In this document: piece by piece, positions 1 through 6,366 of the stretch
Layout: the number at the start of each line of letters is the position of its first letter
Position numbering within the stretch: position 1 is the stretch's first letter
Assembly: GCA_910577085.1 (NCBI GenBank)
Contig: CAJTLE010000143.1
Span: 1 to 6,465 of the forward strand
Length of the DNA: 6,465 nt
Origin: an uncultured Allobaculum sp.
GTDB taxonomy: Bacteria > Bacillota_I > Bacilli_A > Erysipelotrichales > Erysipelotrichaceae
Direction of reading: 5' to 3'
The notes under the pieces: model-generated
Told to the model about the DNA's origin: nothing
Database searches by the model: none
The model's input: the letters and a program-made list of their open reading frames with translations, nothing else
Program-made: the position numbers and the translations under genes

Positions 1-47
1 CTGGCAACCCCGAGGTATTTGCAGGCTTGTGACGTCTTCATTCTCAT
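1..47 (-). CDS. Partial gene, N-terminus of a probable helix-turn-helix DNA-binding protein
   Basis: Reading the minus strand from 47 towards the window edge gives MRMKTSQACKYLGVA before the sequence ends. The pattern 'SQACKYLGV' matches the first helices of MerR- or excisionase-type helix-turn-helix domains (typical form: S.A..LGVS..T). With only 15 codons visible the family cannot be fixed. The start is ambiguous: in-frame ATGs lie at 65, 47 and 41, and none has a good Shine-Dalgarno sequence. A perfect TATAAT on the same strand (79-74) would start transcription near 67, which suits a start at 47 or 41, or a nearly leaderless start at 65. The gene would diverge from the membrane-protein gene at 129. 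It could also be a chance open frame. Confidence 0.4.
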   Translation of the reverse strand, partial: MRMKTSQACKYLGVA

Positions 48-73
48 GTATTTATAATAACACATCTATATTC

Positions 74-79
74 ATTATA
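74..79 (-). promoter_or_regulatory. Candidate -10 box for the leftward gene
   Basis: On the minus strand positions 79 to 74 read TATAAT, a perfect sigma-A -10 hexamer. It lies about 27 bases before the ATG at 47. The best upstream -35 candidate is TTGGGT (104-99), which is poor and at a long 19-base spacing. The box lies in a small inverted repeat (TCTATA 65-70, TATAGA 76-81) that could also bind a regulator. Only the -10 match is convincing. Confidence 0.35.
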
Positions 80-128
80 GACTGTTTTTTCCTTAAAAAC
101 CCAATATAACCAACTGTTAAAATCCGTT

Positions 129-710
129 TTGAAAAGGCCAGGCCAGATATTTCTTTTCCTTTTGATCATCCTGGTTTTCACGACGAATGCCTGGTGGTCT
201 CGATTTTCACCGCTCTGGACTGTTCTGATTCTTGCAGGCGGCTATTTCTGTTTTGGTTTCCGGGATTCGTTTTTTGCCCGGATCACGGTTTTGTTTCTTG
301 GGACTGTCATGTGGATCGTTTTGTATATGCTTGCCATAGTTCTGACGGTACTCGGAAGTGTTGTCTTTCCAGGACTTCTCACTACGCAGCCCTTTTTGGT
401 TGGGATCCTTTTGAGTGGTTTATGTCTGATCAGTTTGCGGCCGGTTCGATCTTTGCTGCGCCTGATCCTGGATTCTTCTTTTTCAAAACCTGACTGGACT
501 CTCTGGATTGCGGCCCTGCTTTTAAGCGGACTTACGATATGGTCAGCATTTTCTACAAACCATGGCGGTATAGACACGATTTTGATGGCTTTAATGCTTG
601 CAATCGTCTGGATCTTGTTAGCAGTCCATCTCAACCATGCTCTTCATCGAGAAATCCAGATTCGTGAAAATGAGCTGTCCAAACGCCTGGACCTTTTAGG
701 AACTTCGTAA
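129..710 (+). CDS. Unrecognised polytopic membrane protein
   Basis: This gene encodes 193 residues that I do not recognise. Hydrophobic stretches at roughly residues 7-19, 28-43, 51-80, 88-104, 123-141 and 149-167 suggest about six membrane segments. A charged C-terminal tail (residues 170-190, with HREIQIRENELSKR) could be a short amphipathic or coiled-coil end, probably cytosolic. The start is taken at TTG 129, giving MKRPGQ. The frame is open back to position 81, but contains no ATG there and no clear Shine-Dalgarno sequence before the TTG, so initiation may be weak or the start wrong. The protein reads as a coherent membrane protein, which supports real coding. There is no operon link to its neighbours: 152 bases separate it from the next gene. 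Function is unknown. Confidence 0.6.
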   Translation: MKRPGQIFLFLLIILVFTTNAWWSRFSPLWTVLILAGGYFCFGFRDSFFARITVLFLGTVMWIVLYMLAIVLTVLGSVVFPGLLTTQPFLVGILLSGLCLISLRPVRSLLRLILDSSFSKPDWTLWIAALLLSGLTIWSAFSTNHGGIDTILMALMLAIVWILLAVHLNHALHREIQIRENELSKRLDLLGTS

Positions 711-862
711 AAGTAATTCCATATTTAATGCTACACATAATTCCCATAATTGATTTTCTCAGCCCGACCGAATCCACTGAGACAAAACTGTGTTTCTGAT
801 TTTAGCTTCCATTCGTTCTATACTTTAACCGAAGAACTCGTTTTCCTTTGGAGGTATGGATA
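711..862 (+). promoter_or_regulatory. Intergenic promoter region with candidate -10 box
   Basis: The 152-base gap is AT-rich and holds TATACT at 819-824, a 5 of 6 match to a -10 box, 38 bases before the ATG at 863. The -35 position around 796-802 (CTGATTT) is weak. No T-tailed hairpin for the upstream membrane-protein gene was found here; the short repeat CTCAG...CTGAG (759-782) lacks a T-run. Confidence 0.35.
850..855 (+). promoter_or_regulatory. Strong ribosome binding site setting the start at 863
   Basis: GGAGGT lies 7 bases before ATG 863. It excludes the longer reading from TTG 848, because that codon overlaps the Shine-Dalgarno sequence itself. Confidence 0.8.
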
Positions 863-1120
863 ATGAAGAAAGCCTACGAACCCAGTGATGAAGTTAATTA
901 CTACCTTGAATTCTACAATGCCATGCAGGACAGCTTTGATGAACCAACAAATCGAAAAGCTCTTGCCTGGATCTGCGAAAAGTGTGGATACGGAACTCAG
1001 CACTATGTCCAGACCGTTACCCATACTGACCCTAAAACGATTGGGCGGGGCAGAAAAGAACTTCATGGGGAGGTTCCAACTCCAGAGCAGGGACGCCAAA
1101 GGCTCAAGGGATCAGCCTGA
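863..1120 (+). CDS. Small DNA-binding protein like the N-terminus of ISAzo13-type transposases
   Basis: This gene encodes 85 residues starting at ATG 863 behind a strong Shine-Dalgarno sequence. The stretch from about residue 15 to 75 follows the N-terminal pattern I know from ISAzo13-family transposases: a helical lead-in (YNAMQDSFDEPTNRKALAW), a 'GYG' turn near residues 42-44, then a helix-turn-helix ending in DPKTIGRGRKEL (residues 56-67), followed by a basic linker (GRQRLKGSA). In full transposases a DDE catalytic domain follows. Here the protein stops at once and a terminator hairpin begins 20 bases later, so no catalytic part remains. It may be a decayed insertion-sequence end or a small DNA-binding protein that survives on its own; the good ribosome binding site and terminator favour an expressed unit. 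Cysteines 38 and 41 form a lone CxxC, too little for a zinc site by itself. The family assignment is from memory of the motif. Confidence 0.7.
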   Translation: MKKAYEPSDEVNYYLEFYNAMQDSFDEPTNRKALAWICEKCGYGTQHYVQTVTHTDPKTIGRGRKELHGEVPTPEQGRQRLKGSA

Positions 1121-1139
1121 TTGATTGGATCAGAAACTG

Positions 1140-1191
1140 AAAATGGAGAAGCGCTGTTCTATCTGGTAGAACAATGGCTTCTCCATTTTTT
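1140..1191. terminator. Long compound hairpin, bidirectional terminator
   Basis: The outer stem pairs 1140-1152 with 1177-1189 (13 perfect pairs). After a small internal loop, an inner stem pairs TGTTCTA (1155-1161) with TAGAACA (1167-1173) around a 5-base loop. The plus strand continues with a T-run (1186-1191). The minus strand reads ATTTTC through the other arm. It lies 19 bases after the stop of the small plus-strand gene and 40 bases after the stop of the DHHW gene, so it fits as a shared terminator for convergent transcripts. Confidence 0.85.
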
Positions 1192-1229
1192 GTCTGTTGA
1201 ATGGGTTGCGGGATTTGTAGGCATCACGC

Positions 1230-2627
1230 TTAAGAATCCTGGTTTTGGGTCTGATCGGAAGTTTCTGATTCAGTTTCGGTTTCGACTGAAGACTGCGCGG
1301 AGTCTTCAGTGGAATCTTGCTTTGATGCGCTGCTAGCATCGTTTTCACTTGTCGAAGCGCTCTGGCTTTCCTGGCTTTGCTCACTGGAAGCAGATTGTTC
1401 TTCGTTTTCTGCTTCAGGTTCCGGCGCCGCTTCAGAGCTGGCTGCATCGTCAGCCGTTTCGTTTGTCAGATCCGCTTTTTCCTGCAGAATTCTTGTCTGC
1501 AACACATCGCGCAGGGAACTGTCGGTTACAAAATTGTTATAGGAGAACAGAAAGCCCAGGCGGGTAATGTTGCCGGCGGCCAGGACGAAGTTGATATCTT
1601 CGTAGAAGTAGCGTGGATCGACGACGTAAATGTTGCGGAAGTAAGGCAGCAGATACTGGATGACGTCATTGGCATAGGAATCCTTGAACAGAAGCAGGTT
1701 TTCATTGGAACTGCTTAAGGTTTCAATGTGAACCAGACCCTGGTTGGCGCCAAGAAAGACCTGGTACTGGTCTTTATGGTCAAGAGCTTCCTGGTTGTAA
1801 ATGCTGGTGGTTTTCGAGCCATCATTCCAGGTGACCAGATATTCAGTCTGGTATTTATCTGGGCAGATATAAATATCATCGCAAAGACCGACAGACCCGG
1901 TTTTGTTGGCTAGTGTGCCTTCAAAGGTATCGGAAACCTTCAGGTTTTCAAAATCGTCCGGATTCATCGTGATGCCATAGGAATCCAGAAACACCTGGGC
2001 GCCGTATTTGGCTCCAAGGCTGGTCCAGTGATGGTCCGTGCGGTAGTAGATATATTCATCTTTATGGTCTTTGAGTACCTGGCGCACATCGGCTTTAGAG
2101 GTATTCAAAGAGGAATACAACTGATCAAGCGGGCCGTTTTCATCGGCAGCTGGAGCATCGAGCGGCAGCTTGTCTGCCTGGATATTTGCGGCACTTGGGG
2201 CGACCAGAACGGAAGCGGGCAGACCGGTGAGGTTTACAAACTCGTTGATGGTTTCAATCTGGCCCTCCAGAAGGTCATCTGCCGGTGTGGATGGGTTTTG
2301 AAGCAGAGCGTTTTTGCCCAGATAGACATCATCAATTTCACGCTGGCCGCAAAGCCGGCGGAAAAGGTAGTTGACATGAAACAACGTATTGCGGCCAAGA
2401 AACTGGTCGGAAACATAATCTTCAAACTGATCGGCATAACGGCCAGACTGCAAGGCTGAAATCGAAAGTGCAGGAAAACCGGCTAACGGTCTGTTTTCCA
2501 CTTCTGAACGCACAGAGTCTGGAATGATCAGGTTGAGCACCATCACCGTGCAGCAGATCACGGAAAGAAGTGCATACAGGTACTTCTGGTAGCGGGTAAT
2601 ATGTGGCTGATGTTCATTTTTCTTCAT
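1230..2627 (-). CDS. DHHW family protein, AlgJ/AlgX-like extracellular O-acyltransferase
   Basis: This protein has 465 residues. A short basic N-terminus and one membrane anchor (about residues 16-36) place the rest outside the cell. The segment 'SEVENRPL...' and 'VYLGKNALLQ' (101-110) are typical of AlgX/AlgJ-like SGNH folds. TDHHW (197-201) is the signature Asp-His pair, and FKDSYAN (314-320) carries the likely nucleophilic serine 317. In the family such proteins transfer acetyl groups, delivered by an MBOAT partner, to a polysaccharide. The last 80 residues or so (385-465) are a low-complexity tail rich in Ser, Glu, Asp, Gln and Ala, beyond the catalytic domain. The start at 2627 has AGGAGG 7 bases upstream, directly next to the stop of the MBOAT gene (12-base gap), so the two are translationally linked. 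The acyl group and glycan are not shown by the sequence. Confidence 0.9.
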   Translation of the reverse strand: MKKNEHQPHITRYQKYLYALLSVICCTVMVLNLIIPDSVRSEVENRPLAGFPALSISALQSGRYADQFEDYVSDQFLGRNTLFHVNYLFRRLCGQREIDDVYLGKNALLQNPSTPADDLLEGQIETINEFVNLTGLPASVLVAPSAANIQADKLPLDAPAADENGPLDQLYSSLNTSKADVRQVLKDHKDEYIYYRTDHHWTSLGAKYGAQVFLDSYGITMNPDDFENLKVSDTFEGTLANKTGSVGLCDDIYICPDKYQTEYLVTWNDGSKTTSIYNQEALDHKDQYQVFLGANQGLVHIETLSSSNENLLLFKDSYANDVIQYLLPYFRNIYVVDPRYFYEDINFVLAAGNITRLGFLFSYNNFVTDSSLRDVLQTRILQEKADLTNETADDAASSEAAPEPEAENEEQSASSEQSQESQSASTSENDASSASKQDSTEDSAQSSVETETESETSDQTQNQDS

Positions 2628-2634
2628 AGAGCGA

Positions 2635-2640
2635 CCTCCT
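2635..2640 (-). promoter_or_regulatory. Ribosome binding site of the DHHW gene, touching the MBOAT stop codon
   Basis: AGGAGG on the minus strand starts within the TAA stop of the upstream MBOAT gene (TAAGGAGG) and lies 7 bases before the DHHW start codon. The overlap suggests that ribosomes ending the MBOAT gene help start the next one, keeping the two partners in step. Confidence 0.8.
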
Positions 2641-4115
2641 TAAAATGCGGTATACAGGAAGGCCTGCGAAGTCTGGGAGATGAGCATGGCCAGACACAAC
2701 AGAAAGCCTAAGCCATAGCCAAAGGCTCCAAGTAAGCCCTTGTTGAGTGGGATATGCCGGGAAATCCAGCTGGCTGCTTTTTTGGGCAGACTGCCAGCAC
2801 AGAAGATTGCTGCCGCAAACAGGACGGGCGCATGGAACAGGTAAAACAAAGCCTGTGGATTGGCCAGACCTGAAATACTGATGAAAAATAATCTTCCAAT
2901 TCTTTGCACGCCATCAAGCAGACCGGGACTGAAAAACAGAATCCAGGAGATCATAGCCATCAGTAAGACGTAGACATGACGCCATAAGGCAGGCAGCTTT
3001 TCAAGCAGGGCATTGAGCTTTTTGTGTTCGAGCAGGATTAATGCTCCCTGTAAAAGCCCCCAGACCATAAAGCTGAACGTTGGTCCATGCCACAGCCCGG
3101 TTAAAAACCAGACCACAAACAGATTGAAGATCCAGCGCTTGTTACTGACCCGGTTGCCGCCAAGCGGGATGTAGATGTACTCGCGAAACCAGTCGGTCAG
3201 TGAAATATGCCAGCGTCTCCAGAAATCCTGGATCGAGGTCGCCGTGTAGGGCTTATTAAAGTTTGCCGGAATATCAAAGCCAAAAAGACTGGCAAGGCCC
3301 CTGGCCATACGGGAGTAGCCGGCAAAGTCAAAGTAAAGCTCAAGCATATAGCTGATGGCTAAAAGCCACGTGCCAAGCCAGGTGGAATTGTTTTCCAGCC
3401 CGGAAAAAACCAGCGCCAGATTGTCAGCCAGAAAGACTTTAAAAAACAGTCCCTGCAAAAACAAAGCAGCACCATACCGCTTGCCCCGGCGGGTGAGCGG
3501 GTGATAGGAGAGCTGGTCTTTAAATTTTGCATAATGTCCGATCGGTCCCATGTTGACCCGGCCAAAGAAGGCCGCAAAAAGACCAAAATCGACCAGTGAG
3601 CAGGCCGTGGCTTTTTTCATATAAACGTCGGCAACATAGGAGATGGACGAAAACATATAAAACGAAAGACCAACCGGCATCACAAAAGTCGAAAGGAAGG
3701 TCGTGTTTCCAGTCAGATTCTCCAGCCAGACACCGATGTACTTATAGACCAGTAAAAGCAGGACGTTTACCGCAATACAGATCCATAATGTTTTTCTGGC
3801 ATTTGGCATCGCTAAAAATGCACTGAGCGGCTGTTTGGAAACAGCCTGGGATGTGGCAGGCTGCAGGGGTGTCGATTCATTTTCTGGATGATCGTAATCG
3901 TATTGAATTGCCCCTGCGCACATCCAGTTCCAGAGCAGGACAAATCCCAGGATAAACAGGGAAGTCCATCCGCCGGCAGAATAGAAAAGCAGGGAAATGA
4001 CAAGCAGGTAAAGATTGAGCGCTGAGGTTTTCAGCTTCATCCTGTTTAAAAGCAGATAAACCAGATAGGAAAGGGGTAAAAAGACAAATAAAAATGAAAA
4101 GTCTGTAAACTGCAT
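2640..4115 (-). CDS. AlgI-like MBOAT membrane-bound O-acyltransferase
   Basis: This protein has 491 residues and many membrane segments, close to the usual length of bacterial AlgI/DltB-type MBOAT proteins. Family hallmarks appear in order: GPIGHYAKFKDQL (190-202), YFDFAGYSRMARGLASLFGF (261-280), then FWRRWHISLTDWFREYIYIP (298-317) with His303, and LTGLWHGPTFSF (338-349) with the expected catalytic His343. Both key histidines are present, so the enzyme should be active. Family members take an acyl group from a cytosolic donor and pass it through the membrane to an extracellular partner; the DHHW product just downstream is the obvious partner. A hydrophilic stretch at about residues 71-107 interrupts the N-terminal membrane segments. 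Its start lies 2 bases after the DUF4358 gene, with an AAGGGG-type site 8 bases before the ATG. The donor is probably acetyl-CoA by analogy. Confidence 0.93.
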   Translation of the reverse strand: MQFTDFSFLFVFLPLSYLVYLLLNRMKLKTSALNLYLLVISLLFYSAGGWTSLFILGFVLLWNWMCAGAIQYDYDHPENESTPLQPATSQAVSKQPLSAFLAMPNARKTLWICIAVNVLLLLVYKYIGVWLENLTGNTTFLSTFVMPVGLSFYMFSSISYVADVYMKKATACSLVDFGLFAAFFGRVNMGPIGHYAKFKDQLSYHPLTRRGKRYGAALFLQGLFFKVFLADNLALVFSGLENNSTWLGTWLLAISYMLELYFDFAGYSRMARGLASLFGFDIPANFNKPYTATSIQDFWRRWHISLTDWFREYIYIPLGGNRVSNKRWIFNLFVVWFLTGLWHGPTFSFMVWGLLQGALILLEHKKLNALLEKLPALWRHVYVLLMAMISWILFFSPGLLDGVQRIGRLFFISISGLANPQALFYLFHAPVLFAAAIFCAGSLPKKAASWISRHIPLNKGLLGAFGYGLGFLLCLAMLISQTSQAFLYTAF

Positions 4116-4117
4116 AC

Positions 4118-4612
4118 TTAGTTCCCCTTAATTGCCTTTAAAAAGGCCTGATCTACTTTGCCAGGGTTTTCACCCGCATAGTAAAGGCCGAAATTGTCCT
4201 GGAAATCAATTACTGCTCCATCCATCAGGCTGGCCTGATCAGGAGCATACCCCTCATAAATTGATTTCTGGGATGCTTTACGATTGATCATTGCCTGTTC
4301 GATCTGTTCTTTATAGGCCGGATCGAACTCGACTAAAATCATTTCGCTTCCTTCCATGCCATTGCTCACCCGATAAAGAGCGATATTTTCAGCCAGGGAA
4401 GGATCGATGGAAAAAAGACGGCGGATTTTCAGGTTGTCCTGTTTTGGATATCTGGTCTGGTCAACCGCCGCTAAGACTGCACTTTCAACGCTCTCAAAGG
4501 AAGCATGCGAATGGATGCTTCGCTGCAGACAGCTTGAAAGAAAGAAGATGGCCAGAATGACAAGCAAAATGGCTTGACCATAAACATATGGATTTTTGAA
4601 CTTGCTTTTCAT
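4118..4612 (-). CDS. DUF4358 family lipoprotein
   Basis: This protein has 164 residues. The N-terminus MKSKFKNPYVYGQ is followed by a hydrophobic stretch (14-25) and LSSC (25-28), a good lipobox, so Cys28 is probably lipidated and the protein sits on the outer face of the membrane. The rest (about 37-160) matches my memory of DUF4358: a KIRRLFSID segment, ENIALYRV, SEMILVEF, the helix with RKASQKSIYEGYAPDQ and a terminal FGLYYAGENPGKVDQAFL. The molecular function of this family is not known to me. Members are often found beside MBOAT and DHHW genes, suggesting an accessory role in envelope glycan acylation. No clear Shine-Dalgarno sequence precedes ATG 4612; the nearest AGGA is about 24 bases upstream. 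It overlaps nothing, and the MBOAT start follows its TAA by 2 bases. Confidence 0.85.
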   Translation of the reverse strand: MKSKFKNPYVYGQAILLVILAIFFLSSCLQRSIHSHASFESVESAVLAAVDQTRYPKQDNLKIRRLFSIDPSLAENIALYRVSNGMEGSEMILVEFDPAYKEQIEQAMINRKASQKSIYEGYAPDQASLMDGAVIDFQDNFGLYYAGENPGKVDQAFLKAIKGN

Positions 4613-4642
4613 AAAAGGAATATCGAATTTTTATCCTCAAAG

Positions 4643-4662
4643 ACTCTGTGTGCTCACAGAGT
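4643..4662. repeat. Perfect 8-bp hairpin in the SGNH-DUF4358 gap
   Basis: ACTCTGTG (4643-4650) pairs with CACAGAGT (4655-4662) around a 4-base loop. It lies about 30 bases before the DUF4358 start on the coding (minus) strand. No T-run follows on the minus strand, so it is not a classic terminator for the SGNH gene. It could be an RNA-processing or stabilising stem or a protein-binding site that sets different expression of the two parts of the cluster. Confidence 0.5.
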
Positions 4663-4744
4663 TTGTTTACAATGTTTTAAAGTTTGAATGAAGTTGCCCG
4701 CCTGTGGGTTGTAATGAATAAAGCCCGAAGAGACAGGACTGAAA

Positions 4745-5722
4745 TCAGTTCAGAGATGGATACTGGCTTTTGAGCAGCATCTTGCCCCATTCATCGTAAG
4801 CTGAACGGACAAAGTGTTCGCCATCTGGTTCATAGACCGATGGATCCGATACCAGTGAGTTGGCATCGACATACGTCCACCCGTTGCGTTCACACATCTC
4901 TTTAACCTGGCGGTCAAAGTCAGCTGTTTTTTCATAGCCGGGATTGGCTGCAATGGCCGAAGGCGAAGCCGGGATGATTGAGCAGACAACAATTTTGGAG
5001 TTTGGGCTCTTTTCAAGCAGCTGCTTGATATAGCTTTCGTAAAGCTGGCCATAGCCATCAGGCCCGTTTTCCATGCCGACATTGGACAGGACATCATTGA
5101 GTCCATAGCACAGATAAATAACTTCTGGCTTGCGGGTGCCAATTGTTTCGGCAAATTCCGGGATCCGTTTGATCTGGGCGCCGATTTCAGCCAGTACGAT
5201 GGAATCGGGCAGGAAATCAAACGATTTAAACCCTTCAGCGCGGGAATCCCCTAAGATCACGGAGTTGTCAAACATCGGCCATATGGAAGCAGCGCCGCTG
5301 TTGATGTTGTCGATTTCCTGATCGATCTGGGCCTGCTGCTCCGCTGCCTTGCGTTCATTGAGCTTGTTTTGAACATCATCGAGGTTTTTACTGGCCTGAG
5401 TATTGAGATAAGCCAGTCCCTCTTTTTTACTTTGAGTGGAGGCTGAGCGCATGGCCCAGATGGTCACGCCGGCAATCACCACACAAAGAGCAGTGATTAC
5501 AAGCAGACTGTTTTTAAAATTTAAACTTTTTTTATGTGGCCCGGCATCTTTTTGGGCCATGGAGCTGGCCGGGTTTTGGGAAGAGATGGAAGCCTTGGTG
5601 CGCGAATCGAAAGATTTAGCATTGCCAGGGCTTTGATTGGTTTTCTTTTGGTTATTCATAAAGTTTTTTTCACATTTGGATGACAGAATCCATTTCTTGT
5701 TTTTTTCAGGATCAGGAGTCAT
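4745..5722 (-). CDS. Membrane-anchored SGNH/GDSL hydrolase
   Basis: This protein has up to 325 residues. It has a hydrophilic N-terminal region of about 70 residues rich in Ser, Asn, Lys and Gln, one membrane segment (about 72-92), a charged probable coiled coil (about 97-140), then an SGNH domain. All catalytic blocks are visible: VILGDSRAEGF with Ser160, Gly181 in EIGAQI, CYGLNDV with Asn209, and DGEHF with Asp300 and His303. The enzyme should therefore act outside the cell as an esterase or acyltransferase on an O-acylated glycan. The start is uncertain: ATG 5722 has no good ribosome binding site, and ATG 5659 (MNNQKK, 304 residues) is equally possible. It lies 132 bases upstream of the DUF4358 gene in the same direction, so shared transcription is plausible but not shown. 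Specific substrate unknown. Confidence 0.88.
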   Translation of the reverse strand: MTPDPEKNKKWILSSKCEKNFMNNQKKTNQSPGNAKSFDSRTKASISSQNPASSMAQKDAGPHKKSLNFKNSLLVITALCVVIAGVTIWAMRSASTQSKKEGLAYLNTQASKNLDDVQNKLNERKAAEQQAQIDQEIDNINSGAASIWPMFDNSVILGDSRAEGFKSFDFLPDSIVLAEIGAQIKRIPEFAETIGTRKPEVIYLCYGLNDVLSNVGMENGPDGYGQLYESYIKQLLEKSPNSKIVVCSIIPASPSAIAANPGYEKTADFDRQVKEMCERNGWTYVDANSLVSDPSVYEPDGEHFVRSAYDEWGKMLLKSQYPSLN

Positions 5723-6107
5723 TTTCCATGCCGGCTTGACGCGTCTGGATCTTCTTTTTTTGAAAAGAGGAGGACAGGATCAGTCCTGCCTGAATATCGT
5801 ATCGAAAAGATATTAAGATTTGCGAAGGAAATTCGAAACCATTTACATACCTGCCAGGAATGCATGGTTTGAAAGAGCTTCTTGGCTTTGATGGAAAAGC
5901 CGCCAAATCTACCGCCCGAAAGCAAAACTGCAGACGATGGCGCATCTGATTTGAGCCGTTTAGTTTCAGGCTGAAAGAAGCCGTTCGTTGATTCGTTTCA
6001 GGCTGTTTAAAAGCTTCTGGTCTACAGGTTGCATCGTTTCGCAAAGAGATGGCAGCACCGGCGGCTTGGCAGGATCAGTCCGGAAAAATATGGGAAATTT
6101 TCGGAGG

Positions 6108-6137
6108 ATCATATTCAAGTATAGCTGTAAATTGCAA
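6108..6137 (-). promoter_or_regulatory. Candidate promoter for the leftward SGNH-MBOAT cluster
   Basis: On the minus strand TTGCAA (6137-6132, 4 of 6 to the -35 consensus) is followed after 18 bases by TATGAT (6113-6108, 5 of 6 to the -10 consensus). Transcription would begin near 6100, leaving a leader of about 380 bases before ATG 5722. No stronger promoter was found nearer the gene; a weaker TAATAT lies around 5815. The assignment rests only on hexamer matches. Confidence 0.3.
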
Positions 6138-6366
6138 AACTTGATGTGAAAAGAATCAGAGAATTTTCGCCTTCAGCGACTTTTGTTCAAAAACAGAAAT
6201 TCTGACAAAACCCCAGCGGACAGACTGTGCATCAGAAAAAACGATTCAGAAGACAGAACGTAAGACAAAAGTAGGCTTGCAAAAATCGTTTCGTACCTCT
6301 CCTGAAGTCTTCCTGGATGTGTCTTTTCAATCGGTTGGATACAATGTCATTAAGTTAAGTAAGCTC

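Noticed and set aside
1..57. Plus-strand frame open from the left edge to TAA at 55-57
   Set aside because: Only 18 codons with no recognisable C-terminal motif; the opposite strand gives a better helix-turn-helix reading.
848..862. Five-codon N-terminal extension of the small DNA-binding protein from TTG 848
   Set aside because: The TTG overlaps the Shine-Dalgarno sequence GGAGGT that serves ATG 863.
1377..1718. A 113-residue plus-strand open frame
   Set aside because: Antisense shadow of the DHHW gene; its composition follows from the low-complexity tail coded on the other strand.
2028..2459. A 143-residue plus-strand open frame
   Set aside because: It lies wholly antisense to the DHHW gene, whose family motifs and ribosome binding site are clear; no start signals of its own.
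4671..4744. Possible terminator after the SGNH gene
   Set aside because: Only a 5-bp stem (ACTGA/TCAGT) near the stop and no T-run on the coding strand.
5712..6044. A 110-residue minus-strand open frame upstream of and slightly overlapping the SGNH gene
   Set aside because: No ribosome binding site, no recognisable domain, irregular composition; it reads as translated leader sequence.
6098..6113. Shine-Dalgarno-like CGGAGG on the plus strand around 6102-6107
   Set aside because: No start codon at a usable distance and no open frame follows.
6180..6300. Repeated AGACA-like words suggesting a repeat array
   Set aside because: Spacing is irregular and units are too short; no CRISPR-like or iteron-like order.
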